Shown in pieces: positions 8,388 through 17,050 of a stretch of 64,000 bases of DNA. The stretch is from NCBI RefSeq assembly GCF_009834125.1, contig NZ_CP047146.1, positions 4,519,501 through 4,583,500 on the forward strand. The letters run 5' to 3'. Below the pieces are notes generated by a model, which saw only the letters and a program-made list of their open reading frames with translations, was not told the DNA's origin and did no database searches. The position numbers were made by a program, and so were the translations under genes. Source of the DNA: Streptomyces sp. GS7. GTDB lineage: Bacteria; Actinomycetota; Actinomycetes; Streptomycetales; Streptomycetaceae. The number at the start of each line of letters is the position of its first letter. The stretch's first letter is position 1.

Positions 8388-8792
8388 GCAGGTGCCGACG
8401 CCGACAGCAGCACGGCGGCGGTGCAGCGACGTGCCTAACTTGCCTGCAACAACAACGGTCGCCTGACCTGCGGAAACTGGACCCAACCCTAGATAAAGAT
8501 CTCGGCCGCGGGGCGGCCTCCCGGCCGGCGCCGGGCGCGGTCGCCGTCCCTACCGCACGTCACACGCACCAAGACCGACCCTCAGGTCCACTGAGCGCTG
8601 CGGCTCGACCGAGGTCAGCCACCCAAAGCGGGGGAGGGCTCACCGAGCACCCCGCCCGTCGCCGAGTAACCGTCATCGCTGGTGGCTTGTAGGGGCATCG
8701 CCGAGGTGAGCCCAAAAGGGGCCACGGGATGATCTTGAAGTCTTGAACTGGCGGGCCGTCACCCGGAGGAGATCCGGCTCGCCGAGCGGGAG

Positions 8793-9023
8793 ATGACCGA
8801 GGCCCTGATCGGCAACTACCACACCGTACTGAAGAACATCGACGACGGCGGTCCGGCCCAGGTCGCGCTCGCGAAGGCCACCGAGATGACCGCCGGGGCG
8901 GTGAAAGCCCTTCAGGGCCTGGACGAAGAGGCAGGGACCGCGGAAGTTGCCCGCCGCCTGGACGGGAAGGTCTCGCCGGTCGTCCTCACCCTGGCGAAGG
9001 CCCTGCTGGTGCAGGCCAGCTAG
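8793..9023 (+). CDS. Small helical hypothetical protein, possibly a C-terminal remnant
   Basis: The 76-residue frame is predicted helical (NYHTVLKNIDDGG; VALAKATEMTAGAVKALQGL; EVARRLDGKVSPVVLTLAKALL). Codon positions are strongly G/C-biased. The same frame is open about 50 bases upstream (RHPEEIRLAERE), before a stop near 8740, so the ATG at 8793 may be internal and the piece a truncated gene. No good ribosome site precedes it. I do not recognise the family. Confidence 0.4.
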   Translation: MTEALIGNYHTVLKNIDDGGPAQVALAKATEMTAGAVKALQGLDEEAGTAEVARRLDGKVSPVVLTLAKALLVQAS

Positions 9024-9101
9024 CTCGGCGCGCCAGATGTCGAACGGTGCCTTCGTCATGCCGCGGCCCCGGAATGTGTCATCACAATTCAGTGAATACC
9101 A

Positions 9102-9473
9102 CTAAATAATGGCGATGACGAAGAAGGCGCATGTAGCGGCTTTTCCATTCCAATCAACGATAAAAACATTGAACTCTTTATCCGTCCGGGGATCGACGCC
9201 CGCACTCAACCCCCAGTTCGTGGCCGGGGTGACGGTGACCGCCTGGGGTTTATCGTCGAAAGTGAGGACGTAGTGTACGGCCTGACCTTGACCGTGGAGC
9301 TCCACGGTGAAGCCATACCCACTCACTTTTTTGAATCCATCGACATATCCGTAGGCCGCACGAACCGGTCCAGGCGGCTCCTGCTCCCCGCTGAGACCCT
9401 GGGGGTCGACAGGTCCCATAGCCCCGGCCTCCCCCTTCGGCCCCTTTTCGCCTCGCCCTGATTCAGGTGCCAT
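9102..9473 (-). CDS. Short collagen-like protein with C-terminal globular domain
   Basis: A 123-residue protein. Residues 5-37 are imperfect collagen Gly-x-y triplets (GRGEKGPKGEAGAMGP, then GLSGEQEPPGP). The remaining 80 residues form a probable beta domain (YGYVDGFKKVSGYGFTVEL; LTFDDKPQAVTVTPATNWG) ending in a hydrophobic strand, AATCAFFVIAII. No signal peptide is present. ATG 9473 follows a GGGGAAGGGAA ribosome site. Base composition around the gene, including AAT and ATA codons and an A/T-rich 3' end, is lower in G+C than its neighbours, suggesting recent transfer. Collagen-like proteins trimerise; a structural or phage-derived role is possible but not shown. Confidence 0.65.
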   Translation of the reverse strand: MAPESGRGEKGPKGEAGAMGPVDPQGLSGEQEPPGPVRAAYGYVDGFKKVSGYGFTVELHGQGQAVHYVLTFDDKPQAVTVTPATNWGLSAGVDPRTDKEFNVFIVDWNGKAATCAFFVIAII

Positions 9474-10191
9474 TTCCCTTCCCCTCTCTGTCGTAGTCAC
9501 ACTCGAATAAATCAGGAGATCTTGCCCGGAGGAAGGGTATATCAAGACATCACGCGTGAAGGCGCAGGATAGCCCGAAAAGGTGTACAAGGTTACTTCCC
9601 GGCTGCTCGACTGGCGTCGACGCCAGTCGCCGAAAGCGGCGCCCGGTACGGCGGAATGCCACTGGGGCACAAAAAGCGGGCGTGGACCCCATCAGAGGTG
9701 CGAGGGCTAGAGCGGTATTTCGGACGCCGGGCGCAAGGCATCTCTCGGCGGTCCATGGCGATCGACGAGTGGCCTCTCTCGTAAACGGTCCTTTGTGCGA
9801 GCAAGATCAATCACGGCCCGCCGGGACACCGCCGACACCGGATTCGTTCGCAGAACCCGTTCTCACTCAAAAGCGGGACGGCCCCCCTTCTGAGAGTTGC
9901 ATTGTGCGAAGATCCGGGCCCATGACGGCCCCTCAGCAGTGTCAGCTTTCGAAGTCGGCTGCACTGGAGTCCGAAGTCGCCTGCACGTGCCTGTGGGTTG
10001 ATCGCACGGTCATCTCGGCGTGGCGTCGTTGCCGTCCCGCGCGCAGGGCCTCCAGGAGTTGGCCGGGAAGCGACGTCCGAGGGTTCTCGTTCGCTGAGGC
10101 GCTCGATGGTGGCAGCGATCGCGGCGCGTACACCCGTCGGCGGCAGCGCAGTCGGCCCCGGGACGATCGACCCCGCCAGGATCGAGGACCC
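9474..10191. other. Gene-poor interval of about 700 bases
   Basis: No convincing gene was found. The first part has mixed base composition like the collagen-like gene and holds its promoter region. A plus-strand frame beginning near 9922 (TAPQQCQLSKSAALESEVAC) has some coding character but no recognised family and no ribosome site, and degenerates into Arg-rich sequence. It may be a decayed gene end. Confidence 0.5.
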
Positions 10192-11064
10192 TTAATGGCG
10201 CGCCAGCCCGTGGCGGTCGGCCCAAGCGTTGATCGCTGCGGCCAGCTCCTCGGGGCGGTCCTCCGGGGAGTGGTGGCCGGCGAGGCCGTGGTGGGAGACT
10301 TCCAGGCCCACGATGTTCTCCTCGCACCAGGCCACGGCCCCCTCGTCGGTCATCGCGCCTGGGCCTGGCTCGAACGCGGCGAGCAGCTTGGGGACTTCGG
10401 GGCTGGCGGCCAGCCAGGCGTCGTAGTGCTCGATGCGGGCCACGACGTCGGCGGGCTCGCCGTCCAGCGGCATCATGCGCGTCCACGCCAGCACCGGGCG
10501 GCGGCTCTGCGGGGTCGGGAAGGGGTGGCGGTAGACCTCCAGGTCGGCAGGGTCGAGCGGCGTGGCGAGCGTGTCGGGGAGCCCCTCGATGAACAGCGAT
10601 TTCTCCAGGATCGTCTCCTCGCCCACCCCGGGGGTGCGCAGCAGGGTGAACAACTCCCGGCCCGCCGCCGGGAACTCGTCGCCGACCAGCGGCTTGATGA
10701 TCGTCTCGGTGAAGGCGAGGCCGCGGACGCGGCCCGGGAAACGGGCGGCGCGGTCGAAGGCGAGCGCGCCGCCCCAGTCGTGGCCGACGAGGACGGCCTC
10801 GGCAAGGCCGAGGGCGTCGAACCAGGCGTCGAGGTAGCGTGCGTGGTCGTCGAAGGAGTAGGCCAGGTCGGGCTTGCCGGAGTCGCCCATGCCGATCAGG
10901 TCGGGGGCCAGCAGGCGGCGTCCGGGCGAGGCCACCCCCGGCAGGACGTTCCGCCACAGGTGGGAGGAGGTGGGGTTGCCGTGCAGGAAGACGAACGGCA
11001 GCCCGTCGGGGTCGCCGGACTCGCGGTAGTAGAGGGTGGAGTCGAGGACGGGGAGGGTGGGCAT
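10192..11064 (-). CDS. Haloalkane dehalogenase (DhaA/LinB-like)
   Basis: A 290-residue alpha/beta hydrolase. The halide-binding Asn is in LHGNPTSSHLWRN (N30). The nucleophile elbow GHDWGG gives Asp96 with the halide-binding Trp97. Glu118 in FTETIIKP fits the catalytic acid position of the HLD-II group, and a His in GHHSPEDRPEEL fits the base. These enzymes hydrolyse carbon-halogen bonds to alcohols in the cytoplasm. The C-terminal region before the His is somewhat shorter than in DhaA. It is last in a likely three-gene operon with a PPOX protein and an NmrA-like reductase, 32 bases after the former. The natural substrate is unknown; a related hydrolase activity is possible. Confidence 0.85.
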   Translation of the reverse strand: MPTLPVLDSTLYYRESGDPDGLPFVFLHGNPTSSHLWRNVLPGVASPGRRLLAPDLIGMGDSGKPDLAYSFDDHARYLDAWFDALGLAEAVLVGHDWGGALAFDRAARFPGRVRGLAFTETIIKPLVGDEFPAAGRELFTLLRTPGVGEETILEKSLFIEGLPDTLATPLDPADLEVYRHPFPTPQSRRPVLAWTRMMPLDGEPADVVARIEHYDAWLAASPEVPKLLAAFEPGPGAMTDEGAVAWCEENIVGLEVSHHGLAGHHSPEDRPEELAAAINAWADRHGLARH

Positions 11065-11096
11065 CGCGGTGTCACTTCGCTTTCCGTACGGGGGAT

Positions 11097-11501
11097 TCAG
11101 AGGTTGAGGCTCAGGACGCGGTCGACGGCGATCTCGATGACGACCAGGTCCAGCGGGGCGGGCGGGGCGGCGCGGTAGCGGGCGGTGTAGCGGCGGACGG
11201 CCTCGGCCAGGCGCTCGGGGTCGTCGGTGACGGTGGCCCGGCCTTCGAGGGTGACCCAGCGGAAGCCGTCCGCCTGGCAGAGCGCGACACGGGCCGCCGG
11301 GCCGCCCGCGGCCACGTTCCGGGCCTTGCGGGCCCCCTCCCGGGTGGTCACCCGGGCCAGGGCCGGGCCCGGGTCGAAAGTGAAGCGGACGGGGGTGACG
11401 TGCGGGGTGCGGTCGGGGCGGAGGGTGGTGAGGGTGGCCGTGCGGGGGCGGGTGAGGAATGCCCGTATGCCGGCTGGGAGTTCGACTGTCGTCCGGCTCA
11501 C
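11097..11501 (-). CDS. PPOX-class, probably F420-dependent, oxidoreductase
   Basis: A 134-residue split-barrel protein. Key blocks are FLTRPRTATLTTLRPDRTPH (strand and cofactor loop), VTPVRFTFDPG, TREGARKARNVAAGG (Lys/Arg phosphate contacts) and RWVTLEGRATVTDDPERLAE, as in actinobacterial FMN/F420-binding PPOX enzymes. Its start overlaps the stop of the upstream NmrA-like gene in an ATGA, so the two are translationally coupled. Reduced-cofactor chemistry on a small substrate is inferred; the substrate is unknown. Confidence 0.8.
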   Translation of the reverse strand: MSRTTVELPAGIRAFLTRPRTATLTTLRPDRTPHVTPVRFTFDPGPALARVTTREGARKARNVAAGGPAARVALCQADGFRWVTLEGRATVTDDPERLAEAVRRYTARYRAAPPAPLDLVVIEIAVDRVLSLNL

Positions 11502-12190
11502 TTCTTCTTCACGCCCTCGTTCCAGATCAGCTTGGCGATGTTCGGTTTCACGGCCGTGGTGATGACGCCCATGGCCGTGCGGACGTATCGCCGCTCCTCC
11601 AGCTCGCGCAGCATGCTCGCGGCCAGGTCGGCGCGTGCGGTGAAGACGCCGTCGGCACTGGTCTCGGCGGTGTGGTAGGCCGTGACGGCGGGGTGGTCGA
11701 AGAGGCCGGAGGGCCGGACGAGGGTCCAGTCGAGGTCCGTCTGACGGATCAGGTCCTCCATGCCGCGCATGTCCTCATGGAGGGTGCGGCCGAGGCGTCG
11801 GTTCACCAGCGGGTCGAGCACATGGTTGAAGAAGTGGGCGCCGGTGGGACGCCAGTGCGGGTCGGCGATGCTGGAGCTGACGGCGAGCAGCCGCTTGACG
11901 CCGTGGCGGGCCATGGCCCCGGTGATGGCCATGGCGCTCGCCGAGTAGGTGGTGATGGTGTCCTTGCTGAAGCGCGCGCCCAGCGCGGAGAGGACGGCGT
12001 CGGTGCCGTCGATCGCGGCGGCGACGGCCGCCGGGTCGGTGGCGTCGGCGACGGCCACGGCGAGGCCGGGCCGCTCGGCGAGGGAGCCGGCGCGGCGGGT
12101 TACGGCGACGACCTCGTGGCCGGCGGCGAGGGCCTGGTCGGTGAGGCGGCGGCCGGTCGGTCCGTTGGCGCCGAAGACTGCGATACGCAT
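11498..12190 (-). CDS. NAD(P)-binding NmrA/SDR-like oxidoreductase
   Basis: A 230-residue atypical short-chain reductase. The Rossmann fold begins with MRIAVFGANGPTGRRLTDQA (GxxGxxG) and continues with GHEVVAVTRRAG, an Asp at VADATDP and VLSALGARF. SSSIADPHW replaces the classic YxxxK region. TLVRPSGLFD matches the NmrA-family substrate loop. It is first in the operon with the PPOX and dehalogenase genes and diverges from a TetR gene 76 bases away, whose product probably regulates it. ATG 12190 was chosen because an upstream in-frame extension overlaps the TetR gene. Confidence 0.83.
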   Translation of the reverse strand: MRIAVFGANGPTGRRLTDQALAAGHEVVAVTRRAGSLAERPGLAVAVADATDPAAVAAAIDGTDAVLSALGARFSKDTITTYSASAMAITGAMARHGVKRLLAVSSSIADPHWRPTGAHFFNHVLDPLVNRRLGRTLHEDMRGMEDLIRQTDLDWTLVRPSGLFDHPAVTAYHTAETSADGVFTARADLAASMLRELEERRYVRTAMGVITTAVKPNIAKLIWNEGVKKK

Positions 12191-12266
12191 GGTGTCGGGG
12201 TATCCCTTCGTGTGGTTCGCGGAACGCCCTTGACTGTGCCGACCACCCAACGCAGGCTCAACGCTG

Positions 12267-12923
12267 ATGAATAACGACGCTCCTGCCCCCGCCCGCCCCC
12301 GGGGCCGCCCCCGCGGCAACCCGCCGACCCGCGAGTCGATCGTCCCGGCGGCCCGCGCGCTGTTCCTGGAGCGCGGCTACCGGCGCACCACCGTGCGCGC
12401 GGTGGCCGGGGCTGCCGGGGTCGACCCGGCGCTGATCGCGTACCACTTCGGCTCGAAGAAGGGCCTGTTCGCGGAGGTGATGCAGTTCCAGTGCGCCAAC
12501 GCGCTGGCGGTGGACGCCGTCCTCGGCGGCGACCAGGCCACCCTCCCCGACCGCCTGATCGACGCGGTGACGGACCTGTGGGAGGACGCCGACTTCCGAC
12601 AGCTCACCGGCCAGGGCGACGAGGCCGCCGAGGTGATCCGCGAGTACCTGGAACACGAGCTGTTGGCCCGGCTTGTTGAATTTCTCGGCGGCCGGGACGC
12701 GACCGCCCGCGCCACGGCCGTGGTGACGATCCTCGGCGGCCTCATCTACACCCGCTACCTCAACCCCCTCCCCACCCCCGCCACCCTCACCCCGTCCGAG
12801 ACCCGCCACATCCTCACCCCGGCGCTGCGCGCGGCACTGGCCCCGAGGCCGCGTACCGCGGCAACCACCAGCGCAGGCCGTCGGGGCCGACCGGCCTCCG
12901 GTGGAGGCGCCGCCCAGCCTTGA
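12267..12923 (+). CDS. TetR-family regulator
   Basis: 218 residues. The N-terminal TetR helix-turn-helix covers about residues 22-70: SIVPAARALFLERGYRRTTV, AVAGAAGVDPALIAYHFGSK and KGLFAEVM. The C-terminal domain resembles the TetR_C_33/PsrA-like group (AALAPRP tail, VVTILGGLIYTRY). The first 15 residues are Pro/Arg-rich. It is divergent from the NmrA-PPOX-dehalogenase operon and is the likely repressor of it and itself. No obvious perfect palindrome was found in the 76-base gap. Confidence 0.88.
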   Translation: MNNDAPAPARPRGRPRGNPPTRESIVPAARALFLERGYRRTTVRAVAGAAGVDPALIAYHFGSKKGLFAEVMQFQCANALAVDAVLGGDQATLPDRLIDAVTDLWEDADFRQLTGQGDEAAEVIREYLEHELLARLVEFLGGRDATARATAVVTILGGLIYTRYLNPLPTPATLTPSETRHILTPALRAALAPRPRTAATTSAGRRGRPASGGGAAQP

Positions 12924-12946
12924 CCACCTCAGCGCCTCCAGTGCCG

Positions 12947-13065
12947 CTACCCCTGCAGGTAGCGGTGCAGGGAGGTTTTCGGGATACCGGTCTTGGCGCT
13001 GATCTGTCCGTGGCTGGCGCCCTGGTCCTTGAGCAGGCGCGCGCACTCGATCGTCGGCAGGGTGG
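12947..13065 (-). pseudogene. Serine recombinase C-terminal HTH remnant
   Basis: The fragment TIECARLLKDQGASHGQISAK, followed by TGIPKTSLHRYLQG and a stop, is the C-terminal HTH_7 domain of resolvases. Nothing resembling the catalytic domain precedes it. It is on the same strand as the N-terminal remnant at 8107-8289 but lies on the wrong side to be its other half, so two different recombinase copies are represented. Confidence 0.65.
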
Positions 13066-13290
13066 GCTACAGGGCGGCCGATGCGGCGGCCGACTGCTTC
13101 GGCCACGGCGCGGGCGTGGGCGGCGCGCTCGGCGGTGCCTTCTCGGCAAGAGGCACGATCACCTCGGCCTGCCGCACCGCGGCATCCCACACATCGGCCG
13201 GGGCGGTCAGCACCCCACGCTCGGCCACCGGTCCCTCCGCCACCCGGCCCCCTCCGCACCGCGCACACGACTACGGCCAACTTGACTGTA

Positions 13291-13800
13291 ATGCAGGCGA
13301 CTTCGCGACGTAGGGGAGGTCACAGTTCCCTGCACTCCACGACGGAATCCCAGCTCATCCGCGCACGCGACTACGGATATTCACACAAGCGCGTGGAATC
13401 GCACGACTGCCCGATGTCCACCTGCGCCGCCCCCGCGGGCTCGCCGTGCCGCACCGGCAAGGGCAAGGTGGCCATCCAGTACCACACCGCCCGCTTTCGC
13501 CTGGTGCCCCAACTCGCCAAGGCCCTCAACGTGCCGACTCCCGCCGTGCGCAAACCCGGCTCCGCCTGGGCCGAGCTACCCCGGCCGAGGAACGCCGGCG
13601 CCGAAACCGTCGGGCACGCCCGCCTGGGCTACGCCCGCGCATCCACCGCCCGCCAGTCCCTCGACTCCCAGCTCGACTCGCTCACCGAAGCCGGGGTTAC
13701 CCGGATCTTCTCCTAGAAGATCTCCACCCGCGCCGACGAGACAGCGTTGGCCGCGGCAGGCAAGGGCAACGTCCTGGCTTCCCGACTCATCCACCGCGTC
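13291..13800 (+). pseudogene. Zinc-finger-tagged resolvase, amber-interrupted
   Basis: The frame from ATG 13291 has an N-terminal C-x4-C-x7-C zinc-finger-like unit (DCPMSTCAAPAGSPCRTGKGK with a following H-R) of the kind found in actinophage and Streptomyces proteins. It then reads LGYARASTARQSLDSQLDSL, the resolvase start with its catalytic Ser. TRIFS is followed by an in-frame TAG at 13714-13716, and KISTRADE continues beyond it. The expected RPGL-ALDYLR block is missing, so the gene is both stopped and truncated. A motif upstream at about 13276 (CCAACTTGACTG) loosely resembles the 15-mer repeats near the other resolvase. Confidence 0.6.
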
Positions 13801-14496
13801 CGCCTGGCACCACCGATCAGCTGTCGGCGCTCCCCGGCATCGCCGTCCTGGACCTCGACCTGCCCGCTGCCCTGGCACATTCTCGGAGGCCGCTTCCGCA
13901 GTACCCATGACCTCTGCACCTCCACCAGCGACGGGGCGCTGAGCGCGTACGAACAGCGCGCGGTGCGTTCCCCGCCATTGGGAGCCCCCGAGGTCCGTAT
14001 CCCACAGCGTGAGCAAGCCACGGCACTGCCGCAAGGCCCCGGATGTAGGGGGCATCAAGGCCAGGACACGCCCGGCCACCTCAGCCGCCGACATTCAGGG
14101 CGGTTTGGTCTGTGCATGGCCGACATCGAGACGAGCCGGCAGCAGCGGGCCTTTCACAAGGGCGCAAGCGTTCAACCCGTTCACGTGCCGAGGCGCCCGC
14201 AGGGGTTCCCAACAGTGTTAGTCCCGGTGCGTGATGGCGGGGAAGCCCTAGTCGAGTGCTGTCGGGTGGCTCGCCGCAGTCGACCGGCCCTCTACGGAAG
14301 GGATCGAAGGAGGTGACAGCGTCTGGGTGACTCCAGCGGAGACGTGTGCGGCACAAGAGGTGCTTCGCCTTGCCGAGTCCCCCGGAGAGAAATGATGGAT
14401 CTTCTTGTCCCAGCCTTCGCGAGAGGGCGGTATGAGGTGTGGCGCTTCGAGCCCGCGGCATCGGGTGCGCCGTGACGACGTGACGCTGGGGGTGCC
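13801..14496. other. Interval without a recognisable gene
   Basis: About 700 bases before the P450 gene. Several frames are open in both directions, but none carries a recognised domain, a good ribosome site and coding-like codon bias together. It probably holds the decayed end of the recombinase gene and, in its last 200 bases, the promoter of the P450-terpene synthase pair. Confidence 0.5.
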
Positions 14497-15864
14497 GTGG
14501 CGGTGCGGGAGGCTATTCCTACAGCGCAGGGAGCCGTTCCCTTCTTGGGTCATCTGCTTTCGCTGGTCAGAGACCCGTTGGGGTTCCTGACGGGCTTGCC
14601 GGAGCAGGGAGAGATCATGCGTGTCCGCCTAGGCCCAGCACAGGCAGTGATGGTGTGCGACGCGGCGCTGACCCGCCAACTCCTCCTTCAAGACAGCTTG
14701 TTCGACAAGGGGGGACCGCTGTTCGAGCGGTTCCGGGACGTGGTGGGAGACGGCTTACCCACCTGTCCGCACAGTATGCACCGACGTCAGCGGCGCCTGA
14801 CCCAGCCGGCATTCCGCCCCAAGCGTATGGAGGACTACGCCCGCACGATGACCGAGCAGATCAGCACGGTGACCGACACGTGGCGGGACGGCCAGCGGAT
14901 CGACGTCCTCTCGGAAATGCTGGCCATCACCGGCAGGAGCCTGATCGCCACGATGTATGGCAACGCGCTGACGGCCCCACACCTGAGGCAGACCCTGGAG
15001 GACCTGGTCACCGTCTTCACCGGGGTCTACCGTCGCATGATCGTGCCCCGGCTGCTCAACCGAGTACCGACGCCGGGCAATCTCCGGTTCTCGAGGGCCG
15101 GCGCACGCCTGCGCCGGACACTCGGCGAGATCGTCACCGACCGCCGCGCCCAGGAGGGGGCAGCAGAGACCGAAGACCTTCTGTCCGCCCTTCTGGCCGC
15201 ACGGGACATCTCCGAGGAACACGCAGTGACGGCGCGGCTGTCGGATACAGAGCTGTCCGACCAGGTCGTGTCGCTGTTCCTGGCCGGGACGGAGACGACC
15301 GCCACCGCTTTGGCCTGGGCCCTGCACCTGTCCGCCATCCACCCCCACACCGGCGTGCGCCTGCGCGACGAGGCTGATCAAGTGCTGCACGGACGGCACG
15401 CGACGTATGCCGACCTGCCGCACTTGCCGTTCACCCGCCAGGTCATCACCGAGACCCTGCGGCTGTATCCGCCGGCCTGGCTCCTGACCCGCACCCTAGC
15501 CGCGGACACCGACCTGGGCGGCTACGCCCTCCCGGCGGGCACCACCGTGATCTACAGTCCGTTCGTCATCCACCACCGCCCCGACCTGTTCCCCCGCCCA
15601 GAGCGTTTCGACCCGGACCGATGGGCGAACGGGCTACCGAACCCTCAGGACCACCAGTTCATCGCCTTCGGCGCTGGGGCCCGCAAGTGCGTCGGCGACC
15701 AGTTCGCCCTCACCGAAGCGACCTTGGCCCTGGCGACCATCGTCGCCCAATGGCATCTGGAACCGCTGCACCAACACAGAGTCCGCCCTGCCCTGGCCGC
15801 CTCCCTGCGGCCGCGACATCTGTCCATGCAGGCATCCCGCCGCTCACACAGACCCGCCTTATGA
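14497..15864 (+). CDS. Cytochrome P450
   Basis: 455 residues. I-helix AGTETT at 263-268 (oxygen activation), K-helix ETLR at 319-322, the PERFDPDRW meander near 368-376, and the heme loop FGAGARKCVG at 391-400 with Cys398 as thiolate ligand. Overall it resembles terpene-associated bacterial P450s such as the CYP170 group, which oxidise a cyclised terpene. The GTG start has a GGGGG ribosome site. Its stop overlaps the terpene synthase start in ATGA, so the two are co-translated and the synthase product is the likely substrate. No ferredoxin is adjacent, so electron partners must come from elsewhere. Confidence 0.93.
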   Translation: MAVREAIPTAQGAVPFLGHLLSLVRDPLGFLTGLPEQGEIMRVRLGPAQAVMVCDAALTRQLLLQDSLFDKGGPLFERFRDVVGDGLPTCPHSMHRRQRRLTQPAFRPKRMEDYARTMTEQISTVTDTWRDGQRIDVLSEMLAITGRSLIATMYGNALTAPHLRQTLEDLVTVFTGVYRRMIVPRLLNRVPTPGNLRFSRAGARLRRTLGEIVTDRRAQEGAAETEDLLSALLAARDISEEHAVTARLSDTELSDQVVSLFLAGTETTATALAWALHLSAIHPHTGVRLRDEADQVLHGRHATYADLPHLPFTRQVITETLRLYPPAWLLTRTLAADTDLGGYALPAGTTVIYSPFVIHHRPDLFPRPERFDPDRWANGLPNPQDHQFIAFGAGARKCVGDQFALTEATLALATIVAQWHLEPLHQHRVRPALAASLRPRHLSMQASRRSHRPAL

Positions 15865-16949
15865 ACGCGCGCGAAGCCACGCAGGCACCGACCGCCTTGC
15901 GCGCGCCGACAGTCGTCCCTCGGGCGACTCCCCCACCTGTGCGGGCTCCGACGACAGGAGCATCCACCGTGAACACGGCACGACTGACCAGGCCCGACCT
16001 GTGGTGCCCTATCGAACCGGCCCTTCACCCCCAGCACGAGGAACTGGCCGAGCACGCCCTAGCCTGGCTGCGCCGCTTCGGCTACGTCACCACCCGCGAG
16101 CAGGAGGAGAAGGCGCGGGCCGCACGGTTCGGGGAACTGGCCGCCCGCGTGCACCCGCACGGCACGCTGCCAGGGGTGAAGTACGCCTGCGAGTGGCTGA
16201 TGTGGCTGTTCTTGCAGGACGACGACAAAGTCGAAGGCGCCAGCAGCCGCGGCGACACTCTCACCGTTGCCGAACACATCCTCCACTGCCTGCAAGTCCT
16301 TCACGACCCGAGCGATCCGCCCGCCACCGGGCACATGCAGGCACTCACCGACCTGCGCCGACGGCTGGACGACTTCGCCGACCCCGAACACGTCCAGCGG
16401 TTGCTCTTCGGCCTCATCGAGTACCTCGCCGCCGCCGGCCCCGAGGCCATCCACTGGGCCGCCCGCACCGTCCCGACCGTGCACGCCTACCAGCAGCTGC
16501 GCGAATCGACCGTCTTCATGCGCGCCGGCTGCTTCGTCCTCAACGAGATCGCCAACAACTGCCCCCTGCCCGCCGCCGTATGGTCCACGCCCGAGATCCA
16601 AACAGCCTCCCGCACCGCGGCCCGGGTGGTCGGCTACACCAACGACATCCTCTCCGGCCCGCGCGAACTGGTTTGGCCCGGAGCGCTGAACCTCATCAAT
16701 AGCATCGCCCAGGAACGGCAGTGCACTCTCCCCAAGGCCCTGGAGGCTGCGGTCGACCTGCACACCCACGAGATGCGCACCTTCATCCGGCAAGCAGACC
16801 AGCTCGCCACCCGCCACGACGATGCGCGAGTGCATGCCTACATCGACGGGCTACGCACCTGGATCCGCGGCAACCTCGACTGGAGCATGCAGACCGACCG
16901 CTACGCCGTCCCAGACCCCCCAACCTCAGAACCCATCGTCACCGAGTGA
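15861..16949 (+). CDS. Class I terpene synthase
   Basis: 362 residues, the usual bacterial sesquiterpene synthase length. The first metal-binding motif is DDKVE at 121-125 within FLQDDDKVEG (a DDxxE form), and the NSE triad is NDILSGPRE with N261, S265 and E269. An RY pair near the C-terminus (WSMQTDRY) contacts diphosphate. It ionises a prenyl diphosphate, most likely farnesyl diphosphate, and cyclises the cation. Start ATG 15861 overlaps the P450 stop; a GTG at 15969 would remove a non-conserved Pro/Thr-rich extension and is possible. The product skeleton cannot be read from sequence. No prenyltransferase is nearby. Confidence 0.92.
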   Translation: MNAREATQAPTALRAPTVVPRATPPPVRAPTTGASTVNTARLTRPDLWCPIEPALHPQHEELAEHALAWLRRFGYVTTREQEEKARAARFGELAARVHPHGTLPGVKYACEWLMWLFLQDDDKVEGASSRGDTLTVAEHILHCLQVLHDPSDPPATGHMQALTDLRRRLDDFADPEHVQRLLFGLIEYLAAAGPEAIHWAARTVPTVHAYQQLRESTVFMRAGCFVLNEIANNCPLPAAVWSTPEIQTASRTAARVVGYTNDILSGPRELVWPGALNLINSIAQERQCTLPKALEAAVDLHTHEMRTFIRQADQLATRHDDARVHAYIDGLRTWIRGNLDWSMQTDRYAVPDPPTSEPIVTE

Positions 16950-17050
16950 CGGCGCCTTCCTCGCGACAATAGGCGGACGCTCCCGGCAGAACTTGCCTCA
17001 CCTGCCAGACGGCTCTCTGTGCGATCTACCTGCTAGTTCGCTTGACAGCA

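Noticed and set aside
8107..13065. The two minus-strand recombinase pieces as one gene split by an insertion
   Set aside because: The N-terminal piece lies downstream of the C-terminal piece in transcription order, so they cannot be two halves of one simply interrupted gene.
14497..16949. Albaflavenone pathway (CYP170A1 and epi-isozizaene synthase)
   Set aside because: Gene order differs (P450 first here) and the synthase has DDKVE rather than the DDRHD motif.
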